From: Gnomoniopsis sp. IMI 355080
Taxonomy: Eukaryota > Ascomycota > Sordariomycetes > Diaporthales > Gnomoniaceae
Reading direction: 5' to 3'
Assembly (NCBI GenBank): GCA_027946555.1
Contig: JAPEVC010000093.1
Span: 1 to 64,000 of the forward strand
DNA length: 64,000 bases
Below are positions 31,848-43,716 of the stretch, one piece after another; positions within the stretch are counted from its first letter, which is position 1, and each line of letters begins with the position of its first letter. Both the position numbers and the translations under genes were made by a program. Below the pieces are notes generated by a model. That model saw only the letters and a list, made by a program, of their open reading frames with translations. It ran no database searches and was not told where the DNA came from.

Positions 31848-34800
31848 ATGCACTGGACGTTTTTATATACAATCTGGGCCTGCATACCTGTCGTCTGCGC
31901 CCAAGCCCATACTGTGGCTGAGGCGTCGAATGATACTACCGGACAGTCTCTGGGCGCGTTTGCTATCCAGTATCTATTCGAAGCTTCGGGAAATCCTTTG
32001 GAACTCGACAATGGCACTTTACAGGCACCTACCAACAGTTCAGCCACCTTCAATTTTGGACCCTGGGGCATGGAGCTTGGTGCCGTTTTGACTACAGGAT
32101 TAGTATCTGGAGCATCATATCCTTCTTCCAACCAGTCCACCGACAACCATTCAAAGGGATCGAGATTCTGCGGAGCAAGGTCATTCGATGCAGCAGCCCT
32201 GACGTTGGATGTGACAATAGCAACAGGTTACTCGGGAATCACGAATACTCTTGTATATGCCTCGAAGTAAGTCATCACAAACGTAACTCATGGTGCCATG
32301 ACGTCTACTATGTCATATAGAAAAGCTTACGGTCTTTAATCCAGTGATCCGAGAGACATTATGATTATCTTGGTGGATGGAACACCAGTCGCCAGTCTTA
32401 CGATGTCCGATTCCGGCCACGTGAGCGCTTCAGTAATGTCGTCGGCGCAGACAACTACGAGTTTTCTAACAGGGTCGACTATCGATGCTGATATGAACCT
32501 CGATCTCTCAGACAAGTCGAATTTGAAAAGCCAATATGCATTTACTTCATATCCACTTTGCATCAACCACACTACCACACCAGGTTCACATTCGATATCG
32601 TTCATAATCTGTGACCTGCAAGATGCTCTCCTCGACTCGTCCGTCTTCATAAACAACGTTGGAGCAATTCCACACCCAATATCGTCGTCATCCTCGTCTG
32701 TGCCTTTATCAACGCCAATTACGAGTAGTCCAGCCAAAGTTGTTACGCAAACGTACACGGTTACCAATATAAATACAGTCACTTCGTGCGCTGACACGAT
32801 TGCGAACTGTCCCGGCCGAACATCATCCTCGAGCCTCGTATCAGGCACCACCATATCTGCTACTTCTTTGCCCAGCTCCACTGTCCAAAGTGCCTCTTCT
32901 GTCAGTAGCTCACCGTCTCTCTTGGCCACCAGCAGCAGCTCATCATCGAGCCCTGTCAAAGAACTGTCATCCACGTCGTCCAGTCAGAGGATGACATCTT
33001 CGTTGTCCAGCTCCGTTGAGTCGCGGGCAAGCCAATCACTTTCGAGTTCCATACCGGCGTCCAGCGCCAGATCAAGCTCCACGTTACCATTGCTCTCAAC
33101 TACAGTTCCATCAGATGGCCAGATGATGCCGACAACAATCCCTTTCCAAACCTCCAGCTCAATCTTGACATCCAGCGCCAGATCAAGCTCCACGTTACCA
33201 CTGCTCTCAACTGCAGTTTCATCAGATAGCCAGATTATACCGACAACAATCCCTGTCCAAACCTCCAGCTCATTCTTGACATCCAGCGCCACCTCAACCT
33301 CCTCACTACCACTGCTCTCAACTTTAGTTCCTTCAATCAGCCAAACTATTGCGACAACAAGCCCGGCTCAATTCCGCAGCTCCTCGCAACCGTTGCTCTC
33401 GACTGCAGTTCCTCCCAGCACTCCGGTTCTCTCGACAACAGCCCCTGTTCAAATATCCCGCTCGATAATATCATCACCAAGCGTAAATATAATAAGCACA
33501 CAAAGCCTGATATCTACTTCCCAGGAGTCGGTCAGCGTCGTTTCATCCAATACAAGCAGCATGGCGTTGAGCTCTCTCGCGTCACCAAGTACAGTTCAGA
33601 CACTAACGTCCAGTATCGGACTGCTGTCTCGAACTTCGGAAACGATAGTTTCACTGGGCTCCTTCACGTCGTCTTCAGCACCACCCTCGATAGGAACGCC
33701 TGATATCTCCTCTTTAGCACCTTCGTCTTCGATTGGACTACAGTCCTCCAGTAGCTCGCAGGTGTTGACAAGCACTGTCCAGACTTCAAGCACAACAATG
33801 TCTCGGTTTCCCTCAACACAGGACTCACAAATCACGAGCATTATCCAAGCTTCAAGCACTCTACTCTCTCCAATTGCGTCAACGCAAGATACAGAGCTCA
33901 CAAGCACTATACAGGCTTCAAGCACTACGATCTCTCAGGGTCCCTCGTCACAGGAAACACAAGTCACAAGCAGCGTTGGGCTTTCAGATTTATTGTCGTC
34001 TCAGATCCCGTCAAGCATATTGCCATCAGTGACCAGCGAACGCGTGACGCCAACTAGTCAGAGCGCTCCTCCAACAACACCTTCCGTGCTGCTATCCTTC
34101 ACGCAGCCATCTCTCCTAGTGTCATCAAGTCAACTTCTTAGCAGCGTGCAAGATTTCACGACAGAAGGCGCCAATATTATTGATAGCATTATCACCACTA
34201 CAAACACGACACCAGCCATGACTGTGTTGGATGAAAGTACGCCCACTCCTCAAAGTGCCACCGAACGTATCTCGTCATCCGGGTTGTCATCTCTATCTCC
34301 GCCGCCTCCCACACTCCCGGCACCTATCACCTCATCCAGCCCACCAATCAGTAATTCGGAACCCGCAGCAACGCCTCTCTCTACAATTAACTCGGAAGCG
34401 GATAATTCTATTCCAACCGTCCCGACCCCATCGTCATCGAGTCTTCTTCCCAACAGCGTAGCGCCACCCGCCACAGACGCGCCCAGTTCGGCAACCTTGA
34501 ACAGTACGCTCTTCTCCACCCTGTTCATCGCGGAATACACGACTATCACCGTGGCAAAGGTGTACACACCTTATCCACCAAGGGTCCTCTCCACAAAGAC
34601 AGTCACCGTCTGCCCGGCCTGCACTGGCACAGATGGCAACGCGAGCATGCATGAGCCCTCGGCGCTGGCGGGCATAAAGACGCCGTATTATGCGCCACAC
34701 GCGCCTACCTCGACTGATGATGGGGCATCCGCAGAACCTGATGTGCCGACCACTGCCACCCCGGCGGCGCCTGCAGAGACGCAGCCGGCCGATGCGACGC

Positions 34801-35174
34801 CGACAGAGGCGCAGATTTTGCGTGAAAGCACGTCGAAAAAGACGACCGACTCATCCGCAACGGAGCCACCCGCCGATAGTCTGGCTACGAGCAGCTCAGC
34901 CGCAGCTTCAACCTCGGATAGCCCACCTTCCACTGCAGATAATAAGCCACCAATTGGCGGTGCAGGGCCACCAATTCAGAGTCAGACAGCCTCGGCCTCG
35001 TTCATGAGCAGTCCAGATGTCAGTAGTTTTGCAACAGCAACTCCACTTACAAATCCTACAACGTCGATCATTGAAGTGTCTAGTGGGAAGAGTGCATTAG
35101 CTTGTTGTTCGTGGACGCTCTTCTCAGGGGTCTACACTTTTGGTGCTCTCTTCGCGATATGGTCTTATCTGTAA
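31848..35174 (+). CDS. Large Ser/Thr-rich cell-wall adhesin-like protein
   Basis: Two exons, 31848-32266 and 32345-35174, joined by a 78-nt intron, give 1082 residues. A signal peptide (MHWTFLYTIWACIPVVCAQA) leads into an ordered N-terminal domain of about 270 residues. Its landmarks are MELGAVLTTGLVSGA, FDAAALTLDVTI, NTLVYASNDPRDIMIILVDG and GSHSISFIICDLQDALLDSS followed by VFI. The order and sense of these blocks resemble the bacterial choice-of-anchor L module, a beta-sandwich found in adhesins. The next 650 residues are mucin-like Ser/Thr/Pro with three 37-residue tandem repeats (DNA 33061-33371) and shorter repeats of about 22 residues near 33770-33975. The C-terminal hydrophobic segment (GVYTFGALFAIWSYL) after a small-residue site may be a GPI signal. 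Likely an O-glycosylated wall or surface protein. Confidence 0.85.
33061..33371 (+). repeat. 111-bp coding tandem repeat, about 2.8 copies
   Basis: Units start at 33061, 33172 and 33283, exactly 111 bases (37 codons) apart. Units 1 and 2 are nearly identical; unit 3 has diverged and loses similarity after about 85 bases. Each unit encodes an SSARSSSTLPLLST-like block ending in PTTIPVQT-like residues. Confidence 0.9.
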
Positions 35175-35951
35175 TGCAACACTTGCGCCGGTCATGGGCA
35201 ATGATCTTCCTGTAATTACTCGAGAGCTGAACTCTTTTCCTGTTGGAATCAGTAGATAGTTGCAGGTTGCAGCAATGGAGAAGTTTCAGGTGTGGATAGT
35301 AACTAGGAAGTTTAGAGAGTAGTGTTTGAAATGGATACATACCTCTTCTGTGTATACTCGTATTCCACGCTTACATGGTGTAAGGCCATCTTCCGCCTTG
35401 GTGAAAGCAGAGTGACCGAAGTGGCATCTAAATGCTCGGCATGGCGCATAGTAAAAGAGGACCTCCCTTGTAATGCTACAGTACCGGTATGCGAAAAAGA
35501 AATGAATCTGCCAACCACCTACCCATCGGGTGCGTTGGATACCATGGAGCTGACCCGCATCACTCGGACGAAATTGGCCGCGATTGTCACCGCTGAACTC
35601 AGACAGGGTGACAACCTATCTAGGTACTTTTCGAGATCCCATGACACCGTTTTTTTCTTCAAGATGACATCGTTTGACAATCTTTCACACCCATTTTTAG
35701 GAACAGGAGATAATTCCCCGATGGATAGCGGCGGGCTGTCATGCAAGTGGCATCTGCGTTGGTAAGAATGCCACGCGAGCGCCTCGTGTCCCTCGTAACT
35801 CGTTGCAGCGAGTCAAACAGGCGGCCCCGGCAAAGAAACCCCTCCTGTTCCCACACTCCCATCAGGACCACCTTTCATTACACAACGCCAGTGCAGCCGG
35901 TCGTATTACCCGTTTCTGCAATGCACAATCCTGGGTATTGCGCGCCCGCTC

Positions 35952-35976
35952 CACACACACACACATACACACACAC
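35952..35976. repeat. CA dinucleotide repeat
   Basis: About 12 CA units with one T interruption, in non-coding DNA. Confidence 0.9.
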
Positions 35977-36384
35977 TTTTGCTACTCAGCCTACTCCGCT
36001 ACTGTATGTACGTACTTCTGTATATATCGTACCGCAGTAGGTTTACACACGTCTTCTTACCCCCCCAACGCGGGCCGCCGGCAACGCTTGCTGCCGACCG
36101 GACCACGTGCGAACTGTGCAGCGTGCTAATTGTTGGTGTGTAGGATCCACCACAATGGACGAGCACCAGGGGTTGCAGTCAATATGCGGTATGCGCGCCG
36201 AAAAGAGCAGCCTTGGTATTCCATTCCTTCATGACTTGCATACCAGTGGCGGATCGAGGATTGCGAGGGAGTACCCGCACAGGCTGCCGTTCTGGGAGGG
36301 AGCGCAATTTGAGCCTGAATGGTACTGTCAACGACACAATCCATCATTTCCATGATGTGCTCTGGCGTTGGCGAGTAGATGTTG

Positions 36385-36402
36385 TATATATATATATATA
36401 TA
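36385..36402. repeat. TA dinucleotide repeat, possible TATA element
   Basis: Nine TA units, 147-164 bases before the ATG at 36549. The position would also suit a TATA function for the lysophospholipase gene. Confidence 0.85.
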
Positions 36403-36548
36403 GTGTCTCATTTGATCCTGGCTTTTCCCCAGATTCGTGCTGCCTGGTCCCGTCCATCATCTCACTATAAGCCTGGCCCCCTTTCTTTTGATGACGCCCG
36501 TTCTCACTGCGTTTTCATAAATCACCCAGGCCTCTCATCCCTGGCACC

Positions 36549-38159
36549 ATGTCGTCGTCGTCGTCCCTCCTCACCCTCACCCTCGGCCCGGCCCTGGCGC
36601 TGGCATTATCTCTTTATGCCCCCGTCCCCGCCTCGTGCCCGGGAAGCACCCTCGTCCGCGCCGCCAACGGCATCTCCAGCTCCGAGGCCAGCTACCAGTC
36701 CTCACGCAAGGCCAACGCCGACGCCGCCCTTGAGAGCTGGCTGGCCACTGCGCTGCCTGATGTCGACACCTCAAGCCTGCCCACCATTGCTCTGTCTGTC
36801 TCGGGCGGCGGGTTCCGCTCACTGCTCACGGGCGCGGGCGTGATTCAAGCGTTTGATGATAGAGATAGCAACTCGAGCGTCGCGGGGTTGTACCAGTCTT
36901 TCGCATACCATGCCGCTCTGTCCGGCGGTGCGTGGTTGCTCAGCGCCCTTGCGGCGGACAACTGGCCGACAATCTCAGAATTGAAGGACAATGTCTGGGA
37001 GACACAGTTTGCGGCCGGGATCTTGGACTCGTCCAATGAGACTACGGTTGAAGATTACGAGCAAATCGCCGAAGACATCATGACAAAAGCTGAACTCGGC
37101 TTTCCAGTGTCTTTGACGGACCCTTGGGGAAGGACACTGTCGTACCAAATCATGAATGGTGGCAATGGCGCGGCGGCCGTAACGTTGACAGACATTGTCA
37201 GCATGTCAAACTTCACCTCGTTCAACGTGCCGTTCCCCATCATAACCGCCTCCAAGATCAACTACCTCTCCGGGGAATGCGAGCCGTCGTCAAACGAGGC
37301 CGCCATCTTCGAATTCAACCCGTATGAGTTCGGATCCTGGTCATCCGACGTGTCTGCTTTCGTGCAGACCAAGTACCTGGGGAGCAACATCACAGCCGGC
37401 GTAGCCTTGTCGTGTGCAACCGGCTTTGACAAGATCGACTGGGCTCTGGGCGTCTCATCCAACCTCCTAGAGGAATACGTCTGCAACGCGTCGCTCGGCG
37501 TTGATGTGACAGAGTACTTCCCGGCCGAGATCGTCGAGATTGTTGAGGAATACACTTCGACCGAAAGATACGGCTACTCGTTGCTACCCAACCCCTTCAA
37601 GGGCTTCCTCTCCACGTCTGCCACAAATGTCAGCTCAGTCTTTGCCGACGAGACCCTCTACCTAGTCGACGGCGGCGAGCCCGACCGCAACGTGCCACTC
37701 CTGCCACTCCTCGAGCCCTCGCGCGACATCTCAGTCATTGTGGTGAGCGACAACTCCAACGACGTGCTCGCCTACCCGGACGGCTCGGCGCTCGTGGCCG
37801 CGTACGAGGCCACACGGACGGGCCGGCTGGCGGGGCGGTTCCCGGCCGTGCCGGCGATCGGTGAGTTCAGCACGATGCAGGCCCAGTTCTTTGGCTGCAA
37901 CGAGACGGACGCCGTGACGGTCGTGTACCTGCCCAACTCGGACTGGACGTACGCGTCCAACGTGTCGACGCTGCAGTTGCAATTTTCGGCGGCCGAGACG
38001 GAGGCGCTCGTGGCCAACGGAAATGAGATTGCGGCTCAGGGCGGCGATGACGCGTGGGCCGGGTGTCTTGCATGTGGGCTGATGCTGAAGGAGGTTGGTG
38101 CGTCGAGTCTGCCCAGTGAATGCGATGCATGCCTGGCTGAGTACTGCTGGTATGCTTGA
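36549..38159 (+). CDS. Secreted lysophospholipase (phospholipase B, cPLA2 catalytic fold)
   Basis: Hydrolyses acyl chains from phospholipids and lysophospholipids, probably outside the cell or at the wall. Single-exon, 536 residues, slightly shorter than the usual 600-650. Signal peptide: a Ser run then LLTLTLGPALALALSLYAPVPAS. The cPLA2-type catalytic elements are present: SGGGFRSLLTGAG (oxyanion Arg at 90), LSGGAWLL with nucleophile Ser125, and LVDGGEPDRNVPLLPLL with Asp374 of the Ser-Asp dyad. Most PLB enzymes have GLSGGSW; here the flanks are ALSGGAW, a mild departure. Many N-glycosylation sites and a Cys-rich C-terminus (CLACGLML, CDACLAEYCW) fit the family. No GPI tail is visible, so it is probably released. 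Confidence 0.93.
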   Translation: MSSSSSLLTLTLGPALALALSLYAPVPASCPGSTLVRAANGISSSEASYQSSRKANADAALESWLATALPDVDTSSLPTIALSVSGGGFRSLLTGAGVIQAFDDRDSNSSVAGLYQSFAYHAALSGGAWLLSALAADNWPTISELKDNVWETQFAAGILDSSNETTVEDYEQIAEDIMTKAELGFPVSLTDPWGRTLSYQIMNGGNGAAAVTLTDIVSMSNFTSFNVPFPIITASKINYLSGECEPSSNEAAIFEFNPYEFGSWSSDVSAFVQTKYLGSNITAGVALSCATGFDKIDWALGVSSNLLEEYVCNASLGVDVTEYFPAEIVEIVEEYTSTERYGYSLLPNPFKGFLSTSATNVSSVFADETLYLVDGGEPDRNVPLLPLLEPSRDISVIVVSDNSNDVLAYPDGSALVAAYEATRTGRLAGRFPAVPAIGEFSTMQAQFFGCNETDAVTVVYLPNSDWTYASNVSTLQLQFSAAETEALVANGNEIAAQGGDDAWAGCLACGLMLKEVGASSLPSECDACLAEYCWYA

Positions 38160-38821
38160 TTTGAAGCACTACTTTGCAGCATTACTTGACTTTCTTTTTA
38201 TATTCTTTAAACAGCTTCATGGGTATATATTCTATTACATTGCATCATGCCTCTACATATCTGGGAGGACGGCAATACTGACATTTACACAATTCTTCAA
38301 ATCATTTCTACAAGTAACCTCATAATCTGGCTACCAACACGGTGTTCTTCCAAATGTCTGCCCACAAGGCTCAAGGCCCGGCAAGCCCGGCATGATGCAT
38401 CAACATCTCACGGTATGGGCCGACGCATCCATGCGAATTCGATGCAAGTGGTCGACCGGGATGAAGTTCGACCTGCCTGTTGAAGCAGGTGGGCTTGTAA
38501 GAAGACAGGAAACAGGGCTGATGAGGTTACGTGCCCCGCAATTTCCTCTCTTTGCGTCACAACAAGGCGGAAGCTGAAGGCAAAGCTGAGATCCGGAGAT
38601 GTTGTCTGTATAGAGCTGGTTGCATGTGAAATAATGGAGTCGTTAATATGAACATTGAAGGACGAAACAGACAGAGTACAGCACAAATATTAGGTAATCA
38701 GCTGTTGCAACTCCGCATCCTCGCCTGAAACATCACCGAGAACATATACTACTCTCACAATGATCCATTACATGGCTATACACAGACCTTTAGAATTCAA
38801 TCAAACCCAACTTTAGAGAAA
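38160..38821. other. Intergenic
   Basis: About 660 bases between two plus-strand genes, with no supportable gene. It should hold the terminator of the lysophospholipase and the promoter of the hydrolase. Confidence 0.4.
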
Positions 38822-40018
38822 ATGGACACCCTTGACCTCAGCCAATTTGCTCCTCCCGAGTTCATTCCGCCGAAAAATGCAGAAATCATCAAGAACATCC
38901 AGTATAGTTCCCAAGGCCATGTCCGGCAACGTCTGGATCTTTACCTCCCGAAGCCCGAAAACCGACGACAAGGCCGCATTCCCTTGATCGTATACATCCA
39001 CGGTACCTAGGAATACTACCCCCCTCTCTTGTTTTTCGGAAATTGAGAAGCTTCATACCTACCTACATACGCACCTTAATTATGGCTGCTGACAAGGATT
39101 TTTTGTTCCCTCCCCATCGTAGGCGGCGCATTCATGTTCGGCAGCAAAGAGTCCCCGCTCATGCCGGCCCGCCTGCTCGCCAAGGGCTTCGCCATCGCCT
39201 CGCTCGACTACCGCCTCAGCGGCGACGCCATCTTCCCCGCCGCGCTGGAAGATTGCAAGTCTGCCGTGCGATGGTTGCGCGCCCATGCTGCCGAGTATAA
39301 CCTCGACACGGACCGCGTCATTGCCTGGGGTGAGTCCGCGGGTGCCCACCAGGCGTCTATGCTGGGCGTCACGTGTGCCAGCGCCCGGGGCGACGACTTT
39401 GAGGTGGGCGATCATCTCGATATGTCCAGTGCCGTTGCCGGCGTGGTTGCGTACTATGGTCCGACGGACTTTCTTCAGATGGATGCTCAGGTAAGTTTTG
39501 GTGGTGGTTGTCTTCTCCAGGCCGTGAGCGAAACGACTTTGCCCGCTAAAGGGGTTGCAAACCAATATGTCTTTTCTCACATATGCTTTGACTTCAGGCT
39601 CCGAAAGATGGAAAGTTGATGTCGCACGATGCGGCTGATAGCCCCGAGTCCAGATTCATCGGTGGCACGATCCAAGAGATCCCAGAAAAGGTCGCCCGCG
39701 CGAATCCAATCACCTATGTGTCCGCGGACGAGAAACCGCCGCCATTTTTCCTCGCTCACGGCAAAAGTACGGTGCTCTCCTGTTACCTCCATCACTTTTT
39801 CATATGGTCGATCTTGTCTAATCACTGGCGAAATAGATGATCATATTGTGCCCTACGGGCAGAGTGTCATTTTCGAAGAGGCGTTGAAAAAGGCCAACGT
39901 CCCTGTGACGCTTCATCCCGTCGGAAACTCCGACCATGTGTTTGTGGGGGCTACGAAGGATGAAGTGGCTGCGTTGGACGCTGCTACGGATGAATTCCTT
40001 GCCACTATTACTCGTTGA
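38822..40018 (+). CDS. Alpha/beta hydrolase, esterase/lipase (BD-FAE/Aes-like)
   Basis: Intracellular carboxylic-ester hydrolase of the hormone-sensitive-lipase or BD-FAE type. Four exons: 38822-39002, 39123-39490, 39598-39766 and 39837-40018, giving 299 residues with consistent phases. The oxyanion-hole motif HGGAF is completed only by splicing intron 1. The nucleophile elbow is GESAG (in VIAWGESAGAH), the acid is in NDHIVPYGQS and the catalytic His in NSDHVF. There is no signal peptide, so it acts in the cell. Intron 1 starts with GTACCTAGG, so one of the window's frequent CCTAGG words overlaps a splice donor. Substrate unknown; short-chain acyl or aryl esters are typical. Confidence 0.9.
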
Positions 40019-41360
40019 TTGGGTGTAGCGATTTGAGTAACATCTCGTCAACCCATACTATGTAGCTAACGTTTGGTAACTTGGTCATTTGTACGAGGTT
40101 CTTCCTGCTTGCTGACCTTTTGTCATCCTGGAAGCAAGGTGATAATAGCAAACAGGCTACAATTCCCAACGATCAACTATGTAGTCACCGTGCTTTTCAT
40201 AAGATAGAGCATAGCACATACCGAGCATCAAGGTATCACGGTGCATACTACTAAGCAATGTGTGTGAAGAAGAGGCTTCGTCATGCCACTTATCTAACAT
40301 GCTCATCCACACCGACATATTCGGACGCAAGCAGAGAGAATATCGATAACGAGTGGCATTTATGTCCTTACGCGACACTTACCTGGTACGTTGATTAGTC
40401 CGACAACAACGTGCCATTGATGGGCAGGAACCGCAATTGCAATATATTCGCTACTGATGGCACCTGGGCAGATGCTTATCTCAACATCCGACGGTAGCAC
40501 GCTGCCACCCCAAGTGTCATCCTAAGTCGCCATTGATATCAAATACTACATCACAAGCTACGTGCAGCCCAGGGCAGGGCATTGCAGAAAGGGGACCGGA
40601 CCTGGAACTAGAACAATCAAGGTTGCCGGACTAGGGGTAGTTTGAGACGAGATGAAAACGCTTGGCGGGGCATGCTAAACTGAAAATGCTCATTTACCTT
40701 GAGAGCCGCATGAACCTGAATGTGCCATCAACGAACTTTGGCATCGCTGACTATCCTTGTCGACTTTCTTTTGACGACAAACGACCCTTACCAAGGGCAT
40801 GGGAGAGAGTCACAATGGCTACTACCGGGAACCTATGATGTGCAACAGGGTCTGGAGTACACAGCCTCAGTCAACCCCTTCTCACAAGTGTGTCAAATAA
40901 GGTTATTCCCATCCATGGGGTTCAACGATGCATGCAATTCAGATCTACAGCGACGCCGGGGAAAACAAAAAAAAAAGGGCTCGGGATACCAGGGCACCGA
41001 CACACATCGTCCACCTGAGCGCTGGCCAACGCGAGCAAACCCAAACCTCCGAAACAGCCAAGCTGGAGTCTCGATTCGTTCAAGTTGTCACAATACATCT
41101 GTTATGCTTTAGGGAAAAAGGTGCCCACTTCACTTCGAAGTTATGGTGCATACTCAACTTCGATGGTACATACTCAGGTATCATTCATGAATTTTGTGTT
41201 CAACCACAACACAACGGTGTTGGTGTTGTAACCCTTTGTACTTTGCGTAACCTTTCGTTAATCTCTTTTTCTTTGCCCTGGGGGCTTCCATTCTTTTCAC
41301 TTTGCGGGTCAAACAGCAACTCACTGTCATTTTCGAAATCAAACATCCTGAATCGCGAGG
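40019..41360. other. Intergenic and promoter of the carboxylesterase gene
   Basis: About 1.3 kb with no supportable gene. The open frames at 40720-41112 and 40928-41431 overlap the esterase start in other frames, carry an A-rich run near 40968, and lack motifs. Confidence 0.4.
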
Positions 41361-43526
41361 ATGCGCCTCTCTTTCACCACAGGATTGCTGGCTCTCTCCG
41401 GCGCAGTCCGTGCCGTCAACACTCTAGGTAACTAGGCTCAGTACTCTCTCTCACATACACCCACTAAGAATATCTCCACAGTCGACCTAGGCTACGCACA
41501 ATATCAAGGCCAAACCCTCGGTAACGGCGTCAACCAATGGCTCGGTGTGCGATATGCCGCGCCCTCCGTCCCTCCGCTGCGCTTCGCCGCCGCGCAGCCT
41601 CCCATCGTGCAGACCGGCATCCAGGACGCCACCAAAGAAGGCCCCATTTGTGTGTCTGCCAACAACCCTGAAGGCTTCCAATTCGACTCGCCCCGCCAGT
41701 TCATGGCGGAGGACTGCCTCTTTGTCGCCGTCTATGCGCCCGCGAACGCTACCGAGACGTCGAACCTTCCCATCATGCTGTTCATCTCCGGTGGAGGCTT
41801 CACGTCCAACTCAAATGCTAACTTCAACGGCACCAAGCTTGTCGAGGCCAGTGGTATGAACATGATCGTCGTTCGGGCAAACTACCGAGTTGGCATCCTT
41901 GGCTTTATCGCCGGCACCCTCGTCGATGCGGACACCAAGGGTGCGACGTCTAATAACGGCCTGAAGGATATGATCGCGGCCGCCCGCTGGATTAAGCAGT
42001 TCGCTACCAAGTTTGGCGGCAACCCCAACCACATCGTCATCAATGGTGACTCCTCCGGAGGCAATGCAATCGATGAACTGCTAGCTGCAAATAACGGCAC
42101 CGGCTTCCCGGACTTGTTTGTCGGCGCCATCGCCGAGAGTACAGGCTGGGGCGCGGAAGGCTTCTCGGTCGACCGCGACAACGCGGTGACCAACAACCTC
42201 AAAGCCACAGGCTGCGACACCAAGCCCGATCCCCTCGACTGCCTACGCAACCTCCCCATTGGTGAGCTGCAGGCGCGGTCTACCAAGGACGGCTTCGGCC
42301 CCACCGTCGATGGGTCGTTCATCGTGGCGCCACACTACCAAATGTTTGAGCAGGGCCGTTTCCAAAACATCCCCGTCATCTACGGCTACGCATCCGACGA
42401 GGCGACGCCGGACTTCATCTCGAACCAGACGGTCAACTCCACGGACGAGGTGGGCGCAGACATTCGCAACCAAGTAGGCAAATCCATGACCGACACCGAG
42501 CTCGCCACCGTCCTGTCCGCCTATCCGGAGACGCTCAACAACGTTTCCATCTTTGGGCGCAGCATGATCGCGCGCAACGCCAGTCTACGCCAGGGCAGCG
42601 GCGCCCAGTGGCAACGCGACGCCGCCATCAAGACGGAGCTCAACCTGCACTGCGTAGGCGCCTTCTTTGCCGACATGTTTGCCGCGCGCGGCCAAGTGTC
42701 CACTTTCGCCTACCGTTACAACATCCTCGACGAGACACCCGGCGGCGCCGCCGACAAGGGCCTCTTTACCTCGCACACCAGCGAGCTGTACGCCGTATGG
42801 GGCGCCAACGACACCGACGGCGGCGATCCGGGCTGCCTCACCCTCCCCGCCACGGATCCCTTATCGTGCGCAGCCGGCGCGCAGATCGCGCAGTCCTACT
42901 GGATCTCGTTTGTCCGCACGCTCGACCCCAACGCGCTGCGCGCGGCCGGCGCGCCCGTGTGGATGCCGTGGAGCATCATCGCGCCGAACCGCATCCTGCT
43001 GGACAATGGTGGTGCCTCGATGGAGCAGATGGGCGCGGCGGTGGGTGAGATCCCCATCGCGGGAATGAACCAGCGCCAGCGGTGCTTGTCGCTCACACTG
43101 CCGCTGGCCAAGCGAGTCAACCAGGGCTTGGGCATGAATCAGACACTGCCTCCATTTGCGAATGGCACCTTTGCTGATCCGACGGCCGTGGTGTTGCAGA
43201 GTATCATGCCAATTACGCAGCAGGCGCCTGCTGCTGCGGAGCCGGCTCCATCGGCTGCCGCGGTGCCTATGGTGAACGGTGGTGGTGCTCCTAGCTCGAA
43301 TACGACGCTCACGCCAACGACATCCTCGAGCGGTGGTGGATCGGCCTCGATTCCTGATGCAGGAAGTGGAGGTATTATGGCATCGAGTGTTGCGCTTGGG
43401 TCGGTTGCAAATAGCTCAACGGCGCTGAACATGACGCCTATAGTAACTGGGGGTGCTGCTGGACTCGCTTCTCAGCTTATATTACTGGCAGCCATGTCCA
43501 TTGGCGCTCTAATTACCATTTCGTAA
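41361..43526 (+). CDS. Type B carboxylesterase, probably GPI-anchored
   Basis: Extracellular ester hydrolase of the COesterase/lipase family. Two exons, 41361-41427 and 41482-43526, with a 54-nt intron, give 703 residues. A signal peptide (MRLSFTTGLLALSGAVRA) precedes VNTLVDLGYAQYQGQ and the family hallmark WLGVRYAAP. Other landmarks are EDCLFVAVYAP, the nucleophile motif GDSSGG, an acidic residue in GYASDEATPDF and the His in HTSELYAVWG. After the catalytic domain, about 100 residues are Ala/Ser/Gly-rich and end in a hydrophobic tail (LASQLILLAAMSIGALITIS) following small residues, which is a likely GPI-addition signal. Most relatives lack this tail. Adjacent hydrolases at 36.5-40.0 kb are unrelated in sequence but share an ester-hydrolase theme. 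Confidence 0.93.
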
Positions 43527-43716
43527 TACATAGTTGCTTTCAAGCAATGTAGTAAATCTAACTTCTGTACCTATTTTCGCATCATCCATCGTGCGAGCAT
43601 ATCGTGTAACTCAGCAATGTCGTGGACATCATTGAACAGCTGGACGTGACGGCAGCTACCTGCGCGGGCAGCCCTTGCTTCATTGAGTGTGGTTGTCCAA
43701 CCAAGTTATGTACCAA

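Larger units (their letters stand above)
35175..36548. other. Intergenic and promoter of the lysophospholipase gene
   Basis: No gene is supported. The open frame 35322-35765 has no motif. The right part contains CA and TA simple repeats and is likely the promoter of the gene starting at 36549. Confidence 0.4.

Noticed and set aside
40928..41431. 167-codon open frame overlapping the carboxylesterase start
   Set aside because: It runs into the signal-peptide exon in another frame and contains a lysine run from an A-rich stretch; it is leader sequence.
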